From a virus, in IMG/VR virus record IMGVR_UViG_3300008459_000021, positions 1 to 64,000 of that record: a stretch of 64,000 nt of DNA, one strand, 5' to 3'. The position numbers and the translations under genes were made by a program. Within the stretch, counting starts at the first letter, position 1; each line of letters begins with the position of its first letter. A model generated the notes under the pieces. The model did not search any database. It was not told the DNA's origin and worked only from the letters and a program-made list of their open reading frames with translations. Below are positions 32,390 to 40,858 of this stretch, in pieces.

Positions 32390-33517
32390 TTATCTGTGCC
32401 TCTGCCTCAGTAGATAAAGGTTCGTCTCATGGGCGTTCGCAAGGCTCATTACATAATCGTCCAAACCCAACGATAACATCCCGTGCTGTTTTAACATATC
32501 GTAAAACACCTTCAGCGTCTTCTGAAGGTTCTCTTCGATATGCAACGCTCGCTTCAAGGGCGATTTCTCACCTTGACTCTGCGTGATTAAGTTCGAAGTC
32601 ATAAGCTGTGCTTGGTCTACTGCGTCAAGTGCGTCAGAACCGAACTCGCCTATGATCTTTTCTGCAAGGGTGTCTATCTCGTCCACCAAGCCCGCATAGA
32701 GCTTCTCCATCAATAAATGGTCGCCATAAGAGGCTGTACCCTTTACTTGCCAATGAGAAGTCCAATGCGACCAATGTGCCGCTCTTAGGATTGCCAACAA
32801 TGCCTGCATTACGGATAGTTTATTCATCATTTCTGTTCCTCTCTTTCTGCGTTGTCTGATTTTACTTTTGTTCTTCTTGTAGTACTTCTTAGCATAGTCC
32901 TTACGGTATTTCCTAAATCTCGCATCCGACCTCAGTCGTTTCCGATAGACTTTCCGTAATAACCTACGCCTTTGATTGTCGGGTCTACGCCTTAACGCAC
33001 GAGTCTTTTGCTTCATACGCTTCATTGGACCACGAGGAGCACGAGCTAGAGCCCCCTCTAGTTCAAAATCCCCCTCAAGCTCTTCTGCAACCCTATAGCG
33101 TTTATCCATTACACTTCGGATAGCATCTAGGTGCAAGTCCAACATAGCTCTCTTCTTTCTGTCGTCTCGGTCGTTCTTTTGTTTTCTTGTAGACACCCCA
33201 CCACCCTCAAGCCTCTTAAACAAATGGGGGTTCTCTCTGTACTGCTTTTGGTATCTGAGGATACGCCTCTTATTACGCCTGTAATAACGCTTACGCCTCA
33301 GCTTTACCTTGTACTTGTTCTTGCGGTTCTTACGCCTACGCACCAAGTAATCCCTCTTAACCTGCCCCTTTTGTGTACGCTGTCTCCTACGAGGTGGAAG
33401 AACTCTTATCTCACCCAAATGCACCACATCAGAACCAACACGCACCAATAAACCTTCAGAGTCTATATCCCACCAACCCTCTGAACTATCCATTAGTACA
33501 AGGCTGTCAGATGTCAT
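32390..33517 (-). CDS. Arg/Lys-rich protein fused to a Dps/ferritin-like domain
   Basis: 375 residues in two parts. Residues 1-229 are extraordinarily basic, with two copies of a Tyr/Arg/Lys block (KLRRKRYYRRNKRRILRYQK; RFRKYRKDYAKKYYKKNK). Residues 230-375 resemble Dps/ferritin-like four-helix proteins (AAHWSHWTSHWQVKG, then HLLMEKLYAGLVDEIDTLAEKIIGEFG), with His/Glu residues where Dps has its iron site. A second good ribosome site (GAGAGGAA, 7 bases before ATGATG at 32830) lies inside the gene, so the Dps part may also be made alone as a 146-residue protein. A neck or DNA-contact role for the basic half is inferred. Confidence 0.7.
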   Translation of the reverse strand: MTSDSLVLMDSSEGWWDIDSEGLLVRVGSDVVHLGEIRVLPPRRRQRTQKGQVKRDYLVRRRKNRKNKYKVKLRRKRYYRRNKRRILRYQKQYRENPHLFKRLEGGGVSTRKQKNDRDDRKKRAMLDLHLDAIRSVMDKRYRVAEELEGDFELEGALARAPRGPMKRMKQKTRALRRRPDNQRRRLLRKVYRKRLRSDARFRKYRKDYAKKYYKKNKSKIRQRRKRGTEMMNKLSVMQALLAILRAAHWSHWTSHWQVKGTASYGDHLLMEKLYAGLVDEIDTLAEKIIGEFGSDALDAVDQAQLMTSNLITQSQGEKSPLKRALHIEENLQKTLKVFYDMLKQHGMLSLGLDDYVMSLANAHETNLYLLRQRHR

Positions 33518-35060
33518 CTGTCCGCCTCTTCATACCTGTGCTGTTCTGTTGGTTTATGTATGGATGACCGTACTGATCTCCAGGCAACCCACTCGAACGA
33601 GGACGCTCATGTAAGGGCTTCCCATCAGGCTGATTCGGTATGGCGTTTGGATTGGGCTGTTTTCCATAAGAGGTAGAAGCACCTGAGCTATCTGAAGGTG
33701 TGTTGTAAACAGGTGGTCCTACCCTATGTTCGTCTCTGCCCTCAGGATGCCCACTCGGTAAAGGCAACACCCTATCTCGCTGTGGCTTTCCGTCCTCGTA
33801 GTCCTCTCTAGACTTCTCGGGGTTTGTGTCGCTCTCTACTTGGTCTTGCCGTGTCTTCTCTACCCATGTCTTAACACCAGCTAAATCTTGTGCTGGCTGA
33901 GAAGCACCTTGTAAGTACAAATACGCCACCCTACGAGCCATAGACTGAACTACAGCCTTCTTCTTAGTGACCTCTTTAGCTTCCTCACTAAAAGTCGGAG
34001 TGTTAACAGGTTTCTGCCCACGATGCTTCGCCTCCTCCCTACGCTTCTTTTTGGCAAGCTCCGCTCTGTCTTCTTTGGGCATATCCCATGCTTTTTCTCT
34101 AGGCATACACTTGAGAGGCTTCTTTCCTCCACTTGTGACATCCGCCCACTCTGGCTCACTAGATACGGCACATGGGCCAACAATGTCTCCAGGTTCATAG
34201 GTCTTCTTCTCTCCATCCTCTTTCGTGACGGTGTGCTTCACAGGGGTGACCGCTATCCAATCTCCCCATGTAGCCCTCTCATCAGGATCTCCTCCACCAT
34301 GCCCCGCAAACCAAGTACTCAACCCACCCTTACCCGTGTTCTTCATCTTCGAGTCGTCCCTCTTGGCTGAGTACCTTTCCGCTACTCGGCTTGCTGACTT
34401 GCTGTAGCAATCCTTGTAGGGTCTGCACGATGCCTTTTCTGAAAACCCCATCTCATCACAAGTCTTAGACTCACAATGCTCCTTGTCCCACTTACGAGGC
34501 ATCTCGTACTCAGAACCCTCTTTTTTCCATTTTCCCCCAAGACGCTTATACTGAGCCAACGCCCAACCATTTGCATATGCAGACGGAAAAGTCGTGAAGC
34601 CCTTTCCGTCATTAACAGGGTTAGCAGTCTCATCTCCCCTTGTGACGGGTTTATCCGACTCACCCTTAGCAAGAGCCTGTATCTCCGCCCATAGCTTTTC
34701 ATCTACAGGTACATTCTTAGCCTTACCAACACGAGTAGATGAGGAGTTATTGGAAAACCCAGAGTCATAAGGGATTACCCTAGCTGAACCACTACCGCTG
34801 TCATGCACATACCCTGTGTCGAGCTTGTTAGCTGGAGTTCTCCCATACGACTCAGATCTATCCAAGTTCCGATACTTGAGGTTGGGTGAGTCAGGACTTG
34901 GGCGACCTATGTTCCTAGAGCTATCCCCATTAGGCAACGCACTATGGTTTGCTGTGCCATCAGGGTTAGTACCCTTTTCGGCTGAACCATTGGATAAACT
35001 AGACAACGAGTCAGGAGGGGATACCTCCCTATAGAAGTCTGCAAATCTCTTGTGTCTCAT
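33507..35060 (-). CDS. DUF5872-like virion protein with RVLPLP tail motif
   Basis: 517 residues. Residues about 120-200 (KLWAEIQALAKGE, then GFTTFPSAYANGWALAQYKRLGGKW) and 235-320 (GLSTWFAGHGGG, ERATWGDWIAVTP, GDIVGPC) look like the DUF5872 type domain and a related WFxxH unit, known mainly from large viruses and phages. The N-terminal 110 residues are disordered and Ser/Asn/Pro-rich. The C-terminal part has ARRVAYLYLQ and RVLPLPSGHPEGRDEHR, a motif that recurs in large-phage structural proteins. The gene lies between neck genes. Function unknown. Confidence 0.55.
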   Translation of the reverse strand: MRHKRFADFYREVSPPDSLSSLSNGSAEKGTNPDGTANHSALPNGDSSRNIGRPSPDSPNLKYRNLDRSESYGRTPANKLDTGYVHDSGSGSARVIPYDSGFSNNSSSTRVGKAKNVPVDEKLWAEIQALAKGESDKPVTRGDETANPVNDGKGFTTFPSAYANGWALAQYKRLGGKWKKEGSEYEMPRKWDKEHCESKTCDEMGFSEKASCRPYKDCYSKSASRVAERYSAKRDDSKMKNTGKGGLSTWFAGHGGGDPDERATWGDWIAVTPVKHTVTKEDGEKKTYEPGDIVGPCAVSSEPEWADVTSGGKKPLKCMPREKAWDMPKEDRAELAKKKRREEAKHRGQKPVNTPTFSEEAKEVTKKKAVVQSMARRVAYLYLQGASQPAQDLAGVKTWVEKTRQDQVESDTNPEKSREDYEDGKPQRDRVLPLPSGHPEGRDEHRVGPPVYNTPSDSSGASTSYGKQPNPNAIPNQPDGKPLHERPRSSGLPGDQYGHPYINQQNSTGMKRRTDDI

Positions 35061-35103
35061 GAGTCGCTCCCCTTATTAGCTTAAGGATAGAGACTCATAA
35101 AAG
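35061..35103 (-). promoter_or_regulatory. TTTATG box plus ribosome-site hairpin before the 35060 gene
   Basis: Box at 35096-35101. Stem GAGTC 35061-35065 with GACTC 35092-35096, plus an inner stem CCTTA 35071-35075 with TAAGG 35082-35086. The ribosome site AAGGGGAG lies in the paired 3' arm on the minus strand. Confidence 0.45.
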
Positions 35104-35119
35104 GATAATGGAAAACAGA

Positions 35120-35674
35120 TTACTTAAAGTCGATACCAAAGAACAAACGCTCCGAGCGTCTTACAGCTTCAGGAAGCTCACGAAGGGTGTTCTGCATAGA
35201 AGCGTTGCCCATAAACTCCTTCCAAACACCCTTGTATTTAGCCGAGTCTAAGCTCAAACCCAACTCATAGACGGTCTTATCGTTCTTCTGTCCGTCTAAC
35301 TTTATGGAAACATCTATGATATTTATGCCATATTTATCAGCCAAACGGTGAATTGTGTTAGGATTGCCCTCTAGGGTAAGGTAGAAAACAATACTATTAG
35401 TGGCTGAGTCGTAATGAGTTCCTGGCCACCCACCAACCTCAAAAACACCCTTATAACTCGACAACTCACTTGTGAAAGCCAATCTGTCAGCTTCAGAGTA
35501 ATGATAGATCAACTGCAAAGCAGTTAGAAGGTCTGAGTGTACAGACAGATCTTTCATACGACCCCTAGTGGATGGAGTACGCTGTGGAGCTGGTGGGCGA
35601 ACACGAGCAGACTGACGCTCTAAACGAGCTATTCTGTACTCTAGGCTTCTTAATACTTCACCTGCAGTTCTCAT
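35120..35674 (-). CDS. RTA[SG]EVLRSLE-family protein, member 1
   Basis: 184 residues from the ATG at 35674; an ATG two codons earlier is possible. The N-terminus MRTAGEVLRSLEYRIARLE is the module shared by five genes in this window. A Pro/Arg linker (RVRPPAPQRTPSTRGR) joins it to a different C-terminal domain of about 140 residues. In the shared module the SLE and RLE stretches could be cut by a prohead protease. Probably a minor or internal head protein. Confidence 0.6.
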   Translation of the reverse strand: MRTAGEVLRSLEYRIARLERQSARVRPPAPQRTPSTRGRMKDLSVHSDLLTALQLIYHYSEADRLAFTSELSSYKGVFEVGGWPGTHYDSATNSIVFYLTLEGNPNTIHRLADKYGINIIDVSIKLDGQKNDKTVYELGLSLDSAKYKGVWKEFMGNASMQNTLRELPEAVRRSERLFFGIDFK

Positions 35675-35685
35675 ATCCATTTACT

Positions 35686-35721
35686 CCATGAATGGGTGCC
35701 TGACCCCTTCATGGGTATAAA
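35686..35721 (-). promoter_or_regulatory. TTTATAC box plus hairpin before the 35674 gene
   Basis: Box at 35715-35721 (minus strand). Stem CCATGAA 35686-35692 with TTCATGG 35708-35714 covers part of the GGAG ribosome site. Confidence 0.45.
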
Positions 35722-35725
35722 TGAA

Positions 35726-35974
35726 CTATTTAGCCCGAAGGTAAACGCTATCCCCCACAAGGCTCAGTAAATAAGTACCCGTAAACTTGAACGCCTTACC
35801 CTTCAAGTCGATTATGTTCACTGAGTTCACCTCTTGGTGAACTAATGAGAAATCTTTCCAATCCTCGCCACCGTCAAGCCACTCGTCGTGTTCTTCGATT
35901 GTTGCCCCATGCTCTTGGGAGGCGGGGCGTAAAACAATATCCACAATCTCACCTATCTTTACTTCATCTCTCAT
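35726..35974 (-). CDS. Small acidic hypothetical protein
   Basis: 82 residues after AAGGATG. Beta-rich (KIGEIVDIVLRPAS, NIIDLKGKAFKFTGTYLLSLVGDSVYLRAK), acidic, no membrane part. It lies within the neck region in the same orientation. No family recognised. Confidence 0.6.
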   Translation of the reverse strand: MRDEVKIGEIVDIVLRPASQEHGATIEEHDEWLDGGEDWKDFSLVHQEVNSVNIIDLKGKAFKFTGTYLLSLVGDSVYLRAK

Positions 35975-36073
35975 CTGCTACATCCTTAGCACCTCTGAGT
36001 TAACGGATAACCCATACGCTAGGGAGCAGTCTAAAATAAGTCAAGGTGATTGTTTAAAGGGCATTGATGATTA

Positions 36074-36361
36074 TCAAGTTCTCTTGATTACCACTATCCC
36101 ATCCTCGTTCGGCTCATACACCAACTTTCCATTCTCCCATGAAAACTTACCTCTGTCGTAAAACCATGTGTTGAGCTTCCCACCTTGTTTCAACACATCT
36201 TGATGTGCAAGCTCCAAGTCCCCAATCGTCACAAGGTGTGCAAAAGCAAAACCCAACACAGATCCATCGTCCTCTAGGTAAATCTCCACAAGACGACCCT
36301 CGTCCTCCTCGTAGTCTTCAACCGCTTTCTTAACTAAAATCATCTCGTAGTGCCAACTCAT
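36074..36361 (-). CDS. Small hypothetical protein
   Basis: 95 residues after AAAGGATG. Looks like an alpha/beta domain (YEMILVKKAVEDYEEDEGRLVEIYLEDDGSVLGFAF in two segments). No motif recognised. It lies between the neck genes and the RTAGEVL gene and may be a small regulatory insertion in the module. Confidence 0.6.
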   Translation of the reverse strand: MSWHYEMILVKKAVEDYEEDEGRLVEIYLEDDGSVLGFAFAHLVTIGDLELAHQDVLKQGGKLNTWFYDRGKFSWENGKLVYEPNEDGIVVIKRT

Positions 36362-36413
36362 GAGTTCATCCTTTCGATAGGTACAAACCCCTTATGGGAT
36401 TCTCGAAACCAAA

Positions 36414-36938
36414 TCACCTAAATACATCCGAACCGAGTTCGAAAAGTATCCTTGTGGTAGCCCTTGTCAATCCACGCTTAATACCCTTATCTATGAAGTT
36501 ATACTTGTAAATGGCAGGGTGAACCCACGCATCAGCCAACCTCAGAGGCGTTGTCCTAAACACTATGTCACCGTTCTTATCCCTTAAAGGTATCACCTTA
36601 GGTGCTCCCTTCTGCTGAGTAAGCCAAGTCATCTTAAAAGGAGCCCTCGCCTTTAAGTACGCAGAGACCCATTTCCAATCCGAAGTTATCCTTATTGAGT
36701 CCCCACTCACTATCTCATAACCAAAACTTTCCAAAAACTCAGTCGTGCTTGGAATACCCGTACCCAAACCTGATGCCCTAGATGCCTCCTCTCGGACACC
36801 CCTCACCATCTCTTCACCTAAGATTTCTAACATACGCTTCGTAATCTTAGTGTTCCTTAGTACAGGAGACTTAAAAGTCGTCCGACCCACCTTGTACTTT
36901 TTAAGGTTGAACTTCTTTCTAGGATCTCGCTCGTCCAT
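36414..36938 (-). CDS. Putative neck or tail-completion protein
   Basis: 174 residues. The order of a helix (KITKRMLEILGEEMVRGVREEA), a Gly-rich turn, paired strands and a final helix (IDKGIKRGLTRATTRILFEL) is like HK97 gp10-type head-tail joining or tail-completion proteins, which sit between portal and tail. Start codon context is weak. It follows the 36942 gene by 3 bases. The exact role is inferred from position and fold pattern. Confidence 0.5.
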   Translation of the reverse strand: MDERDPRKKFNLKKYKVGRTTFKSPVLRNTKITKRMLEILGEEMVRGVREEASRASGLGTGIPSTTEFLESFGYEIVSGDSIRITSDWKWVSAYLKARAPFKMTWLTQQKGAPKVIPLRDKNGDIVFRTTPLRLADAWVHPAIYKYNFIDKGIKRGLTRATTRILFELGSDVFR

Positions 36939-36941
36939 ATT

Positions 36942-38336
36942 TTAATAACCCTTCTTACCACCATTAGCGTGATGGTTCTCCCATGTCGCTGTACGACCCC
37001 TCTGTTCCAACGCTGATGGTATGTCGGGTCTGTCCGAGTCCATCGGATAACTCGTATCAGGTGTGATTGGAAAGTTAGAGTCCCCACGAGCCGTATAGGT
37101 GTCTCTATACGGCAAGTATCCAAAGGTTGTCTTCGGCCATGAAACAGGAACCCCATCTATCGGAACCTTATAGCGTATGTCCTGCGAGTCTAAATAAGCG
37201 ATGTTGAAGTGCTGTTGAAGCACATTCCCCCTGTTAGATGGATAACGAACACCGCCTATTGAATAGCGGTCGTTATTCATCTTCACAATGAAGTCCCTCT
37301 GAGAGACTATCGGACTAGGACCTATCCACACCTCATACGAATGTTCCTTACGCCTACCCCTCACATCTTGGCTTACCCTCTTATCCCCCTCATCTGGTCC
37401 TATGATTATGTCGTATGGTCCGTCATAACCTCCTCGTATGCCCGTACCAAAACAGATTGAACACAACGAGTCAGGTTGCTTTGCAAATATCAGCGTCTCT
37501 CGATTAAACGCTCCACAAATACAAGGGATACCCACCACACGCTTGGTAAATAACTTCACCCGCTCACCACCTTGATCGAGTATCCAATTGTTCCTCCTCA
37601 TGCCCTCTCGCCATATGTAATCCACACGCTCTACTTCTCTATCCGAAAAAGGCTGACAATACTCCAAAGGAGTCTCATGCAACTCTCCCGTCTTTGGATC
37701 CTCCGCAACACTCGCCACACGATAGAAATCTCTCTTATCCGTCCCTACCCTCAACCTAAATGAAGGGTCATAAGCCACATAGGTGATCTTCACCACCGAG
37801 TCCTCAGTTATCGGTGGAGGATAACTAACCGCCCTCATCTCTAAAGGCTTGGCAAGGGAAACCCCTGTGTACAATAGGATAACTTCTCTTACCTGCCCCA
37901 TCGTTCTCAGTACAGGGACTTCTTCCCCATCTATCGTCACTATCACATCCCTACCCGAAAACGATGCCTCAGAGGGGCTACCTATTCTCGCTATTGGATA
38001 CTCAGTCCTAAAACGATAAGGATCCTCGGGCTGATCCCCCTTACTTATCCAACTCTCTGCAAGTATGGGTTCTTCATAGACAAGCCACGAGTCCACGCGG
38101 TCACGATAAAAAGTCCCACCGACAGGTGTCATATTGACCCTTCGATATGGTCCTCTATCTGAGTCGCCTGACCGATAGATATTGACCCCACGAAGTATCC
38201 AACCCTCGTTCCCATGTAAGAGAGCAGGGTTGTCCCACCTCACATCCATTTCACCCTTCAAAAAGGGTGAAGTCGCTGAGGTATTCGTTGGCGGTAATGG
38301 ATAAGCCGACCTTGAGTCATACCATCCGTGAGACAT
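36942..38336 (-). CDS. Neck or adaptor structural protein with Cys knuckle
   Basis: 464 residues. The N-terminal half has RWDNPALLHGNEGWILRGVN, then YRSGDSDRGPYRRVN, a fibronectin-like domain. Middle: GIPCICGAFNRETLIFAKQPDSLCSICFGTG, a four-Cys metal knuckle. C-terminal half: FIVKMNNDRYSIGGVR, then LQQHFNIAYLD and DIRYKVP. From memory, the combination is typical of a conserved large-phage structural protein near the neck genes. Role not proven. Confidence 0.6.
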   Translation of the reverse strand: MSHGWYDSRSAYPLPPTNTSATSPFLKGEMDVRWDNPALLHGNEGWILRGVNIYRSGDSDRGPYRRVNMTPVGGTFYRDRVDSWLVYEEPILAESWISKGDQPEDPYRFRTEYPIARIGSPSEASFSGRDVIVTIDGEEVPVLRTMGQVREVILLYTGVSLAKPLEMRAVSYPPPITEDSVVKITYVAYDPSFRLRVGTDKRDFYRVASVAEDPKTGELHETPLEYCQPFSDREVERVDYIWREGMRRNNWILDQGGERVKLFTKRVVGIPCICGAFNRETLIFAKQPDSLCSICFGTGIRGGYDGPYDIIIGPDEGDKRVSQDVRGRRKEHSYEVWIGPSPIVSQRDFIVKMNNDRYSIGGVRYPSNRGNVLQQHFNIAYLDSQDIRYKVPIDGVPVSWPKTTFGYLPYRDTYTARGDSNFPITPDTSYPMDSDRPDIPSALEQRGRTATWENHHANGGKKGY

Positions 38337-38377
38337 ACAACCCCCTTTAGCTGTGTACTAAAGGGTTGTCTCATAAA
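38337..38377 (-). promoter_or_regulatory. TTTATG box plus ribosome-site hairpin before the 38336 gene
   Basis: Box at 38372-38377. Stem 38337-38350 with CTAAAGGGTTGT 38358-38369. The ribosome site AAAGGGGG lies in the arm next to the start codon. Confidence 0.5.
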
Positions 38378-38385
38378 TGGATTAT

Positions 38386-38667
38386 TTAACTCTCACTCTT
38401 GGGCAGAATAGCTAAGATCTTCCCATCCTCTTGAATCTGCCACGGCATATCGTCAGTCACACCAGCTTTCTTACGAGCTTCGGATAAAATCTGTTGGGCT
38501 TGTGTCTCATTACGCTCTAGCTGTCCCACAAGGCGTGACTTACGGATTTCCAACTGCCCTAGAAGTCCTAGAAGCTGAGTCGCTTGATTTCTTAGCTGTG
38601 CAATCGCCTGTAGCTCTTCCTCCGTTAGCTGTCCCACTTGCTGAGGTGCTTGATTTGTCTCGCTCAT
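38386..38667 (-). CDS. Small coiled-coil phage protein
   Basis: 93 residues after AGGAG. Long coiled coil (LTEEELQAIAQLRNQATQLL, RKSRLVGQLERNETQAQQIL) and a C-terminal strand with DDMPWQIQEDGKILAIL. Similar small helical proteins are common among large-phage structural genes. It lies inside the 3' part of the upstream gene's frame (128 bases overlap), so its ribosome site is within that gene. Confidence 0.65.
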   Translation of the reverse strand: MSETNQAPQQVGQLTEEELQAIAQLRNQATQLLGLLGQLEIRKSRLVGQLERNETQAQQILSEARKKAGVTDDMPWQIQEDGKILAILPKSES

Positions 38668-38911
38668 CTTTTGTGTCTCCTATGAGTAGTTCTCTTAAAC
38701 AGCGAGTCCGAGTGTTCCACTCCTCCCGCTCTTTCCTAATACCACGCAAAAAGGACTTATCCATATTCACTTTGGGTGGCGAGTGCTCTTTAAGCCTTTC
38801 GGACACTTCTACCCCCCCAACACCCTTTTCTAGTTCTACACCGTGTGTACTTAGTGCTAGAGCAACCGCTCCCCCCACCGTCAGTAAACAAGCTACAATC
38901 AAAGATTTCAT
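38540..38911 (-). CDS. Small signal-anchored protein, possible outer spanin partner
   Basis: 123 residues. Starts as ATGA with the preceding stop, so it is coupled. The first 22 residues form a signal or anchor (SLIVACLLTVGGAVALALS, with a Cys too early for a standard lipobox). The middle is charged, and the tail is Ser/Thr/Gly/Ala-rich and overlaps the 38386 gene. The order coiled-coil membrane protein then small exported protein is like spanin pairs. Evidence for a lysis role is only positional. Confidence 0.4.
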   Translation of the reverse strand: MKSLIVACLLTVGGAVALALSTHGVELEKGVGGVEVSERLKEHSPPKVNMDKSFLRGIRKEREEWNTRTRCLRELLIGDTKDERDKSSTSASGTANGGRATGDCTAKKSSDSASRTSRAVGNP

Positions 38912-39210
38912 TTTGGGCTACCCGATCTCAATATGTGGTCATAGACTTCTTTCATCATTTGATTATTGCGTTGAAGATCGTCCTTTATCTGCTTCAACTC
39001 TTGCCCCAATAACTGAACAGCAACCATCCCCTCTTGAACCTTTTTCAACTCCGATTTATGTTCCATCACCTGCTCTTGAAGAGCCTTTATTTGTTGCTCT
39101 TGTAAAGCTATGGTTGTGGACATATTGAGTACATAAAGAGCTACAGGTAAAACCACCGCAGATAGCCCTTTAAACACCCACTCTATTATGCTCTGTTGCT
39201 GTTCGCTCAT
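38908..39210 (-). CDS. Membrane-anchored coiled-coil protein, possible inner spanin
   Basis: 100 residues after AAAGGAG. One membrane segment (WVFKGLSAVVLPVALYVLNM), then a long coiled coil (ALQEQQIKALQEQVMEHKSELKK onwards in two pieces). This is the usual shape of an inner-membrane spanin or a tail-associated coiled coil. The next gene starts in its stop codon. No endolysin was found nearby, so lysis function remains a suggestion. Confidence 0.5.
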   Translation of the reverse strand: MSEQQQSIIEWVFKGLSAVVLPVALYVLNMSTTIALQEQQIKALQEQVMEHKSELKKVQEGMVAVQLLGQELKQIKDDLQRNNQMMKEVYDHILRSGSPK

Positions 39211-39288
39211 TTGGATAACTCCTTTATTTAGGGTTATCCAATCATAAAAAAGATATTAACTCCCACAAACCTACCCTACCCTTTGGGG

Positions 39289-39885
39289 TCAGCCCACTAC
39301 CACCTCTACAGAAGCTGGCAGGGCATACTGCCTCCACTTTGAGGAGTGGAGATCCAAGTCCTTGCTAATAAAGTTCTTAATCCTCACATGAAGCCCACTG
39401 TCCACCTTACGAGCGTCACCAAGAGGGTCTGCCTCAAGGATCTCCTCCTTCACGATAATCCCACGGATATGGATTTCGCCCGTGGTCTTATGGATAACCA
39501 CCCCTGAGACCCCACAAGGGTGAGGCTCATAAGCCTCAAGATGCTTGTTGTCCTCATTATCACCGAGGCTCGACTCGTGAAGGCTGATAATCAAGCCCTT
39601 CTTACGAGGGAGGGTTCCACGGAGAGCGTCCTCCCAATCGTCATCGGTAATAGTGCCGAGCTTCTCCTCCGCCTTGAGGCGAAGAGCGTTGAGGTCAGCG
39701 TTCTTAAGGCGGATAAGGTCAAGCCCAGCCAGATCCTTGTGGTCAAGGTTAGAGCGGAGCGTCACAGCCACCTTGTGGCGACCACGAACCGCACCACCGT
39801 CCTTCTTGAGATCCGCCATACCCTTCTTTGTGGTGGTGAAGGTGATGTTGCCGTTGAGGGTGTTGATGTTGATGATGGTATCCAT
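39289..39885 (-). CDS. Highly expressed unknown protein, paralogue of the 43055 gene
   Basis: 198 residues. From residue 95 it follows the same pattern as the protein at 43055: L-I-I-S-x-H, then GVSGVVIHKTTGEIHIRGIIVKEEIL, HVRIKNFISKDLDLHSSKWRQ and PASVEVV. Both genes use C-ending codons strongly and have matching leaders (TTATCCCAA, a short CCCTTATTAG stem and AAAGGGCTT before ATG). The leader of this one abuts a mirrored leader at 40.0 kb. Function unknown; abundant expression is inferred from codon use. Confidence 0.65.
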   Translation of the reverse strand: MDTIININTLNGNITFTTTKKGMADLKKDGGAVRGRHKVAVTLRSNLDHKDLAGLDLIRLKNADLNALRLKAEEKLGTITDDDWEDALRGTLPRKKGLIISLHESSLGDNEDNKHLEAYEPHPCGVSGVVIHKTTGEIHIRGIIVKEEILEADPLGDARKVDSGLHVRIKNFISKDLDLHSSKWRQYALPASVEVVVG

Positions 39886-39958
39886 GTCTCTAAGCCCTTT
39901 CTGTAGGCTCTAGGGTGTGTTTCTCTCTCTGCCCTCCTAATAAGGGTCACTAAGGGTT

Positions 39959-40012
39959 GGGATAAAAACGAGTAAAAAGATTTTTTATCCCAAAGCGGAG
40001 TCCACTCTCATT
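39959..40012. promoter_or_regulatory. Mirrored divergent promoter region
   Basis: TTGGGATAAAAA near 39957-39968 and TTTTTTATCCCAA near 39982-39994 form an inverted pair facing the 39885 (minus) and 40054 (plus) genes. A similar TTATCCCAAA leader precedes the paralogue at 43055. Probably two back-to-back promoters under one control. Confidence 0.4.
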
Positions 40013-40053
40013 AGGGGAGGGGCACAACCCACCAATCGCTAGGAGCAAGAAGT

Positions 40054-40224
40054 ATGAGTTGGCTTCGGTACATCCTCCCCATCACACACAAGTATCGCCA
40101 CAACAGGACTCTTTTGGAGCAAGGCATCTCCAAAATGACTCAGCAGGAGCAAGAGGCTCTGTTTCATCTACTCCGTGAAATGGATGTCCGAGCAGGGAAG
40201 TGGCCGCTCAGAAAGGGTCTTTAA
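40054..40224 (+). CDS. Small basic protein
   Basis: 56 residues. The ATG at 40054 follows AGGAG at 8-base spacing. Sequence begins MSWLRYILPITHKYRHNRTL and continues with a helix (QQEQEALFHLLREMDVRAGKW). Net basic. Divergent from the 39289 gene with a mirrored promoter region. No family recognised. Confidence 0.6.
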   Translation: MSWLRYILPITHKYRHNRTLLEQGISKMTQQEQEALFHLLREMDVRAGKWPLRKGL

Positions 40225-40309
40225 TACCCACACGACGAGATCCACAACCCCCTTCCCTATAAAACCCTATAGGGTTTTGCTGTAGGCACTCAAGAAGGGG
40301 GATAACCAT

Positions 40310-40858
40310 ATGGATAGATGGACAGAAATCAAACAGTCAAAGAGAACTCCAACGGAGTTTTCCAAAAATACCATGACAAACCTAGACGAAGTCCATACGA
40401 CTAGTTCTAAGTTCGCTAACCCGCTTCATTTCAGTAGCGTACTTGAAGAGGTTATGAAAGAAGCAGGTTTTGTGCTGGTCGAAAAACACGACTTGTACAA
40501 CGCACCTAGAGCTGGATTAAAAATCGAAAGGATAGACTTCGAGCGTTTAGATTGCACACCTCAAATCAAGTTCTCGGCATGGTGGGCTACGCCAGATGAA
40601 AATGGAAAGGTGACATCTCTCGATAGTGTAGATGTGTTTCCAGAGGATAAGAAACTAAACCAAGTGGGCCATCAGCACCCACATCACCTTAGGGTGTGTG
40701 TTGGCTACCCCTCCGAGACTTATCCATTTGGTTTCAGCGTACCGACAGCGGGGAGGGCTTGGAGCTACGCCACATCACTAGGACATATTGTTAGCTATAT
40801 CCTCTTATCTATCCGTAGCTCCTACGAAGACTACATTAAATCCCATCCTAAGGGGTAG
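40310..40858 (+). CDS. Four-member unknown family, paralogue A (plus strand)
   Basis: 182 residues. Shares with the three minus-strand genes that follow: an N-terminal W/Y/F-TEI with a GKR-like turn, an amphipathic helix ending in AGF, a strand like IKFSAWWA, an acidic loop (VDVFPEDKK), HHLRVCVGY, and the ending ILLSIRSSYEDY. The stop overlaps the neighbouring paralogue by 11 bases. Preceded by a perfect AAAACCCTATAGGGTTTT palindrome near 40261-40278. Function unknown. Confidence 0.6.
   Translation: MDRWTEIKQSKRTPTEFSKNTMTNLDEVHTTSSKFANPLHFSSVLEEVMKEAGFVLVEKHDLYNAPRAGLKIERIDFERLDCTPQIKFSAWWATPDENGKVTSLDSVDVFPEDKKLNQVGHQHPHHLRVCVGYPSETYPFGFSVPTAGRAWSYATSLGHIVSYILLSIRSSYEDYIKSHPKG

Noticed and set aside
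33131-33567. Plus-strand Leu/Pro-rich frames opposite the basic protein
   Set aside because: They are the complement of Arg/Lys/Tyr codons; no start signal.
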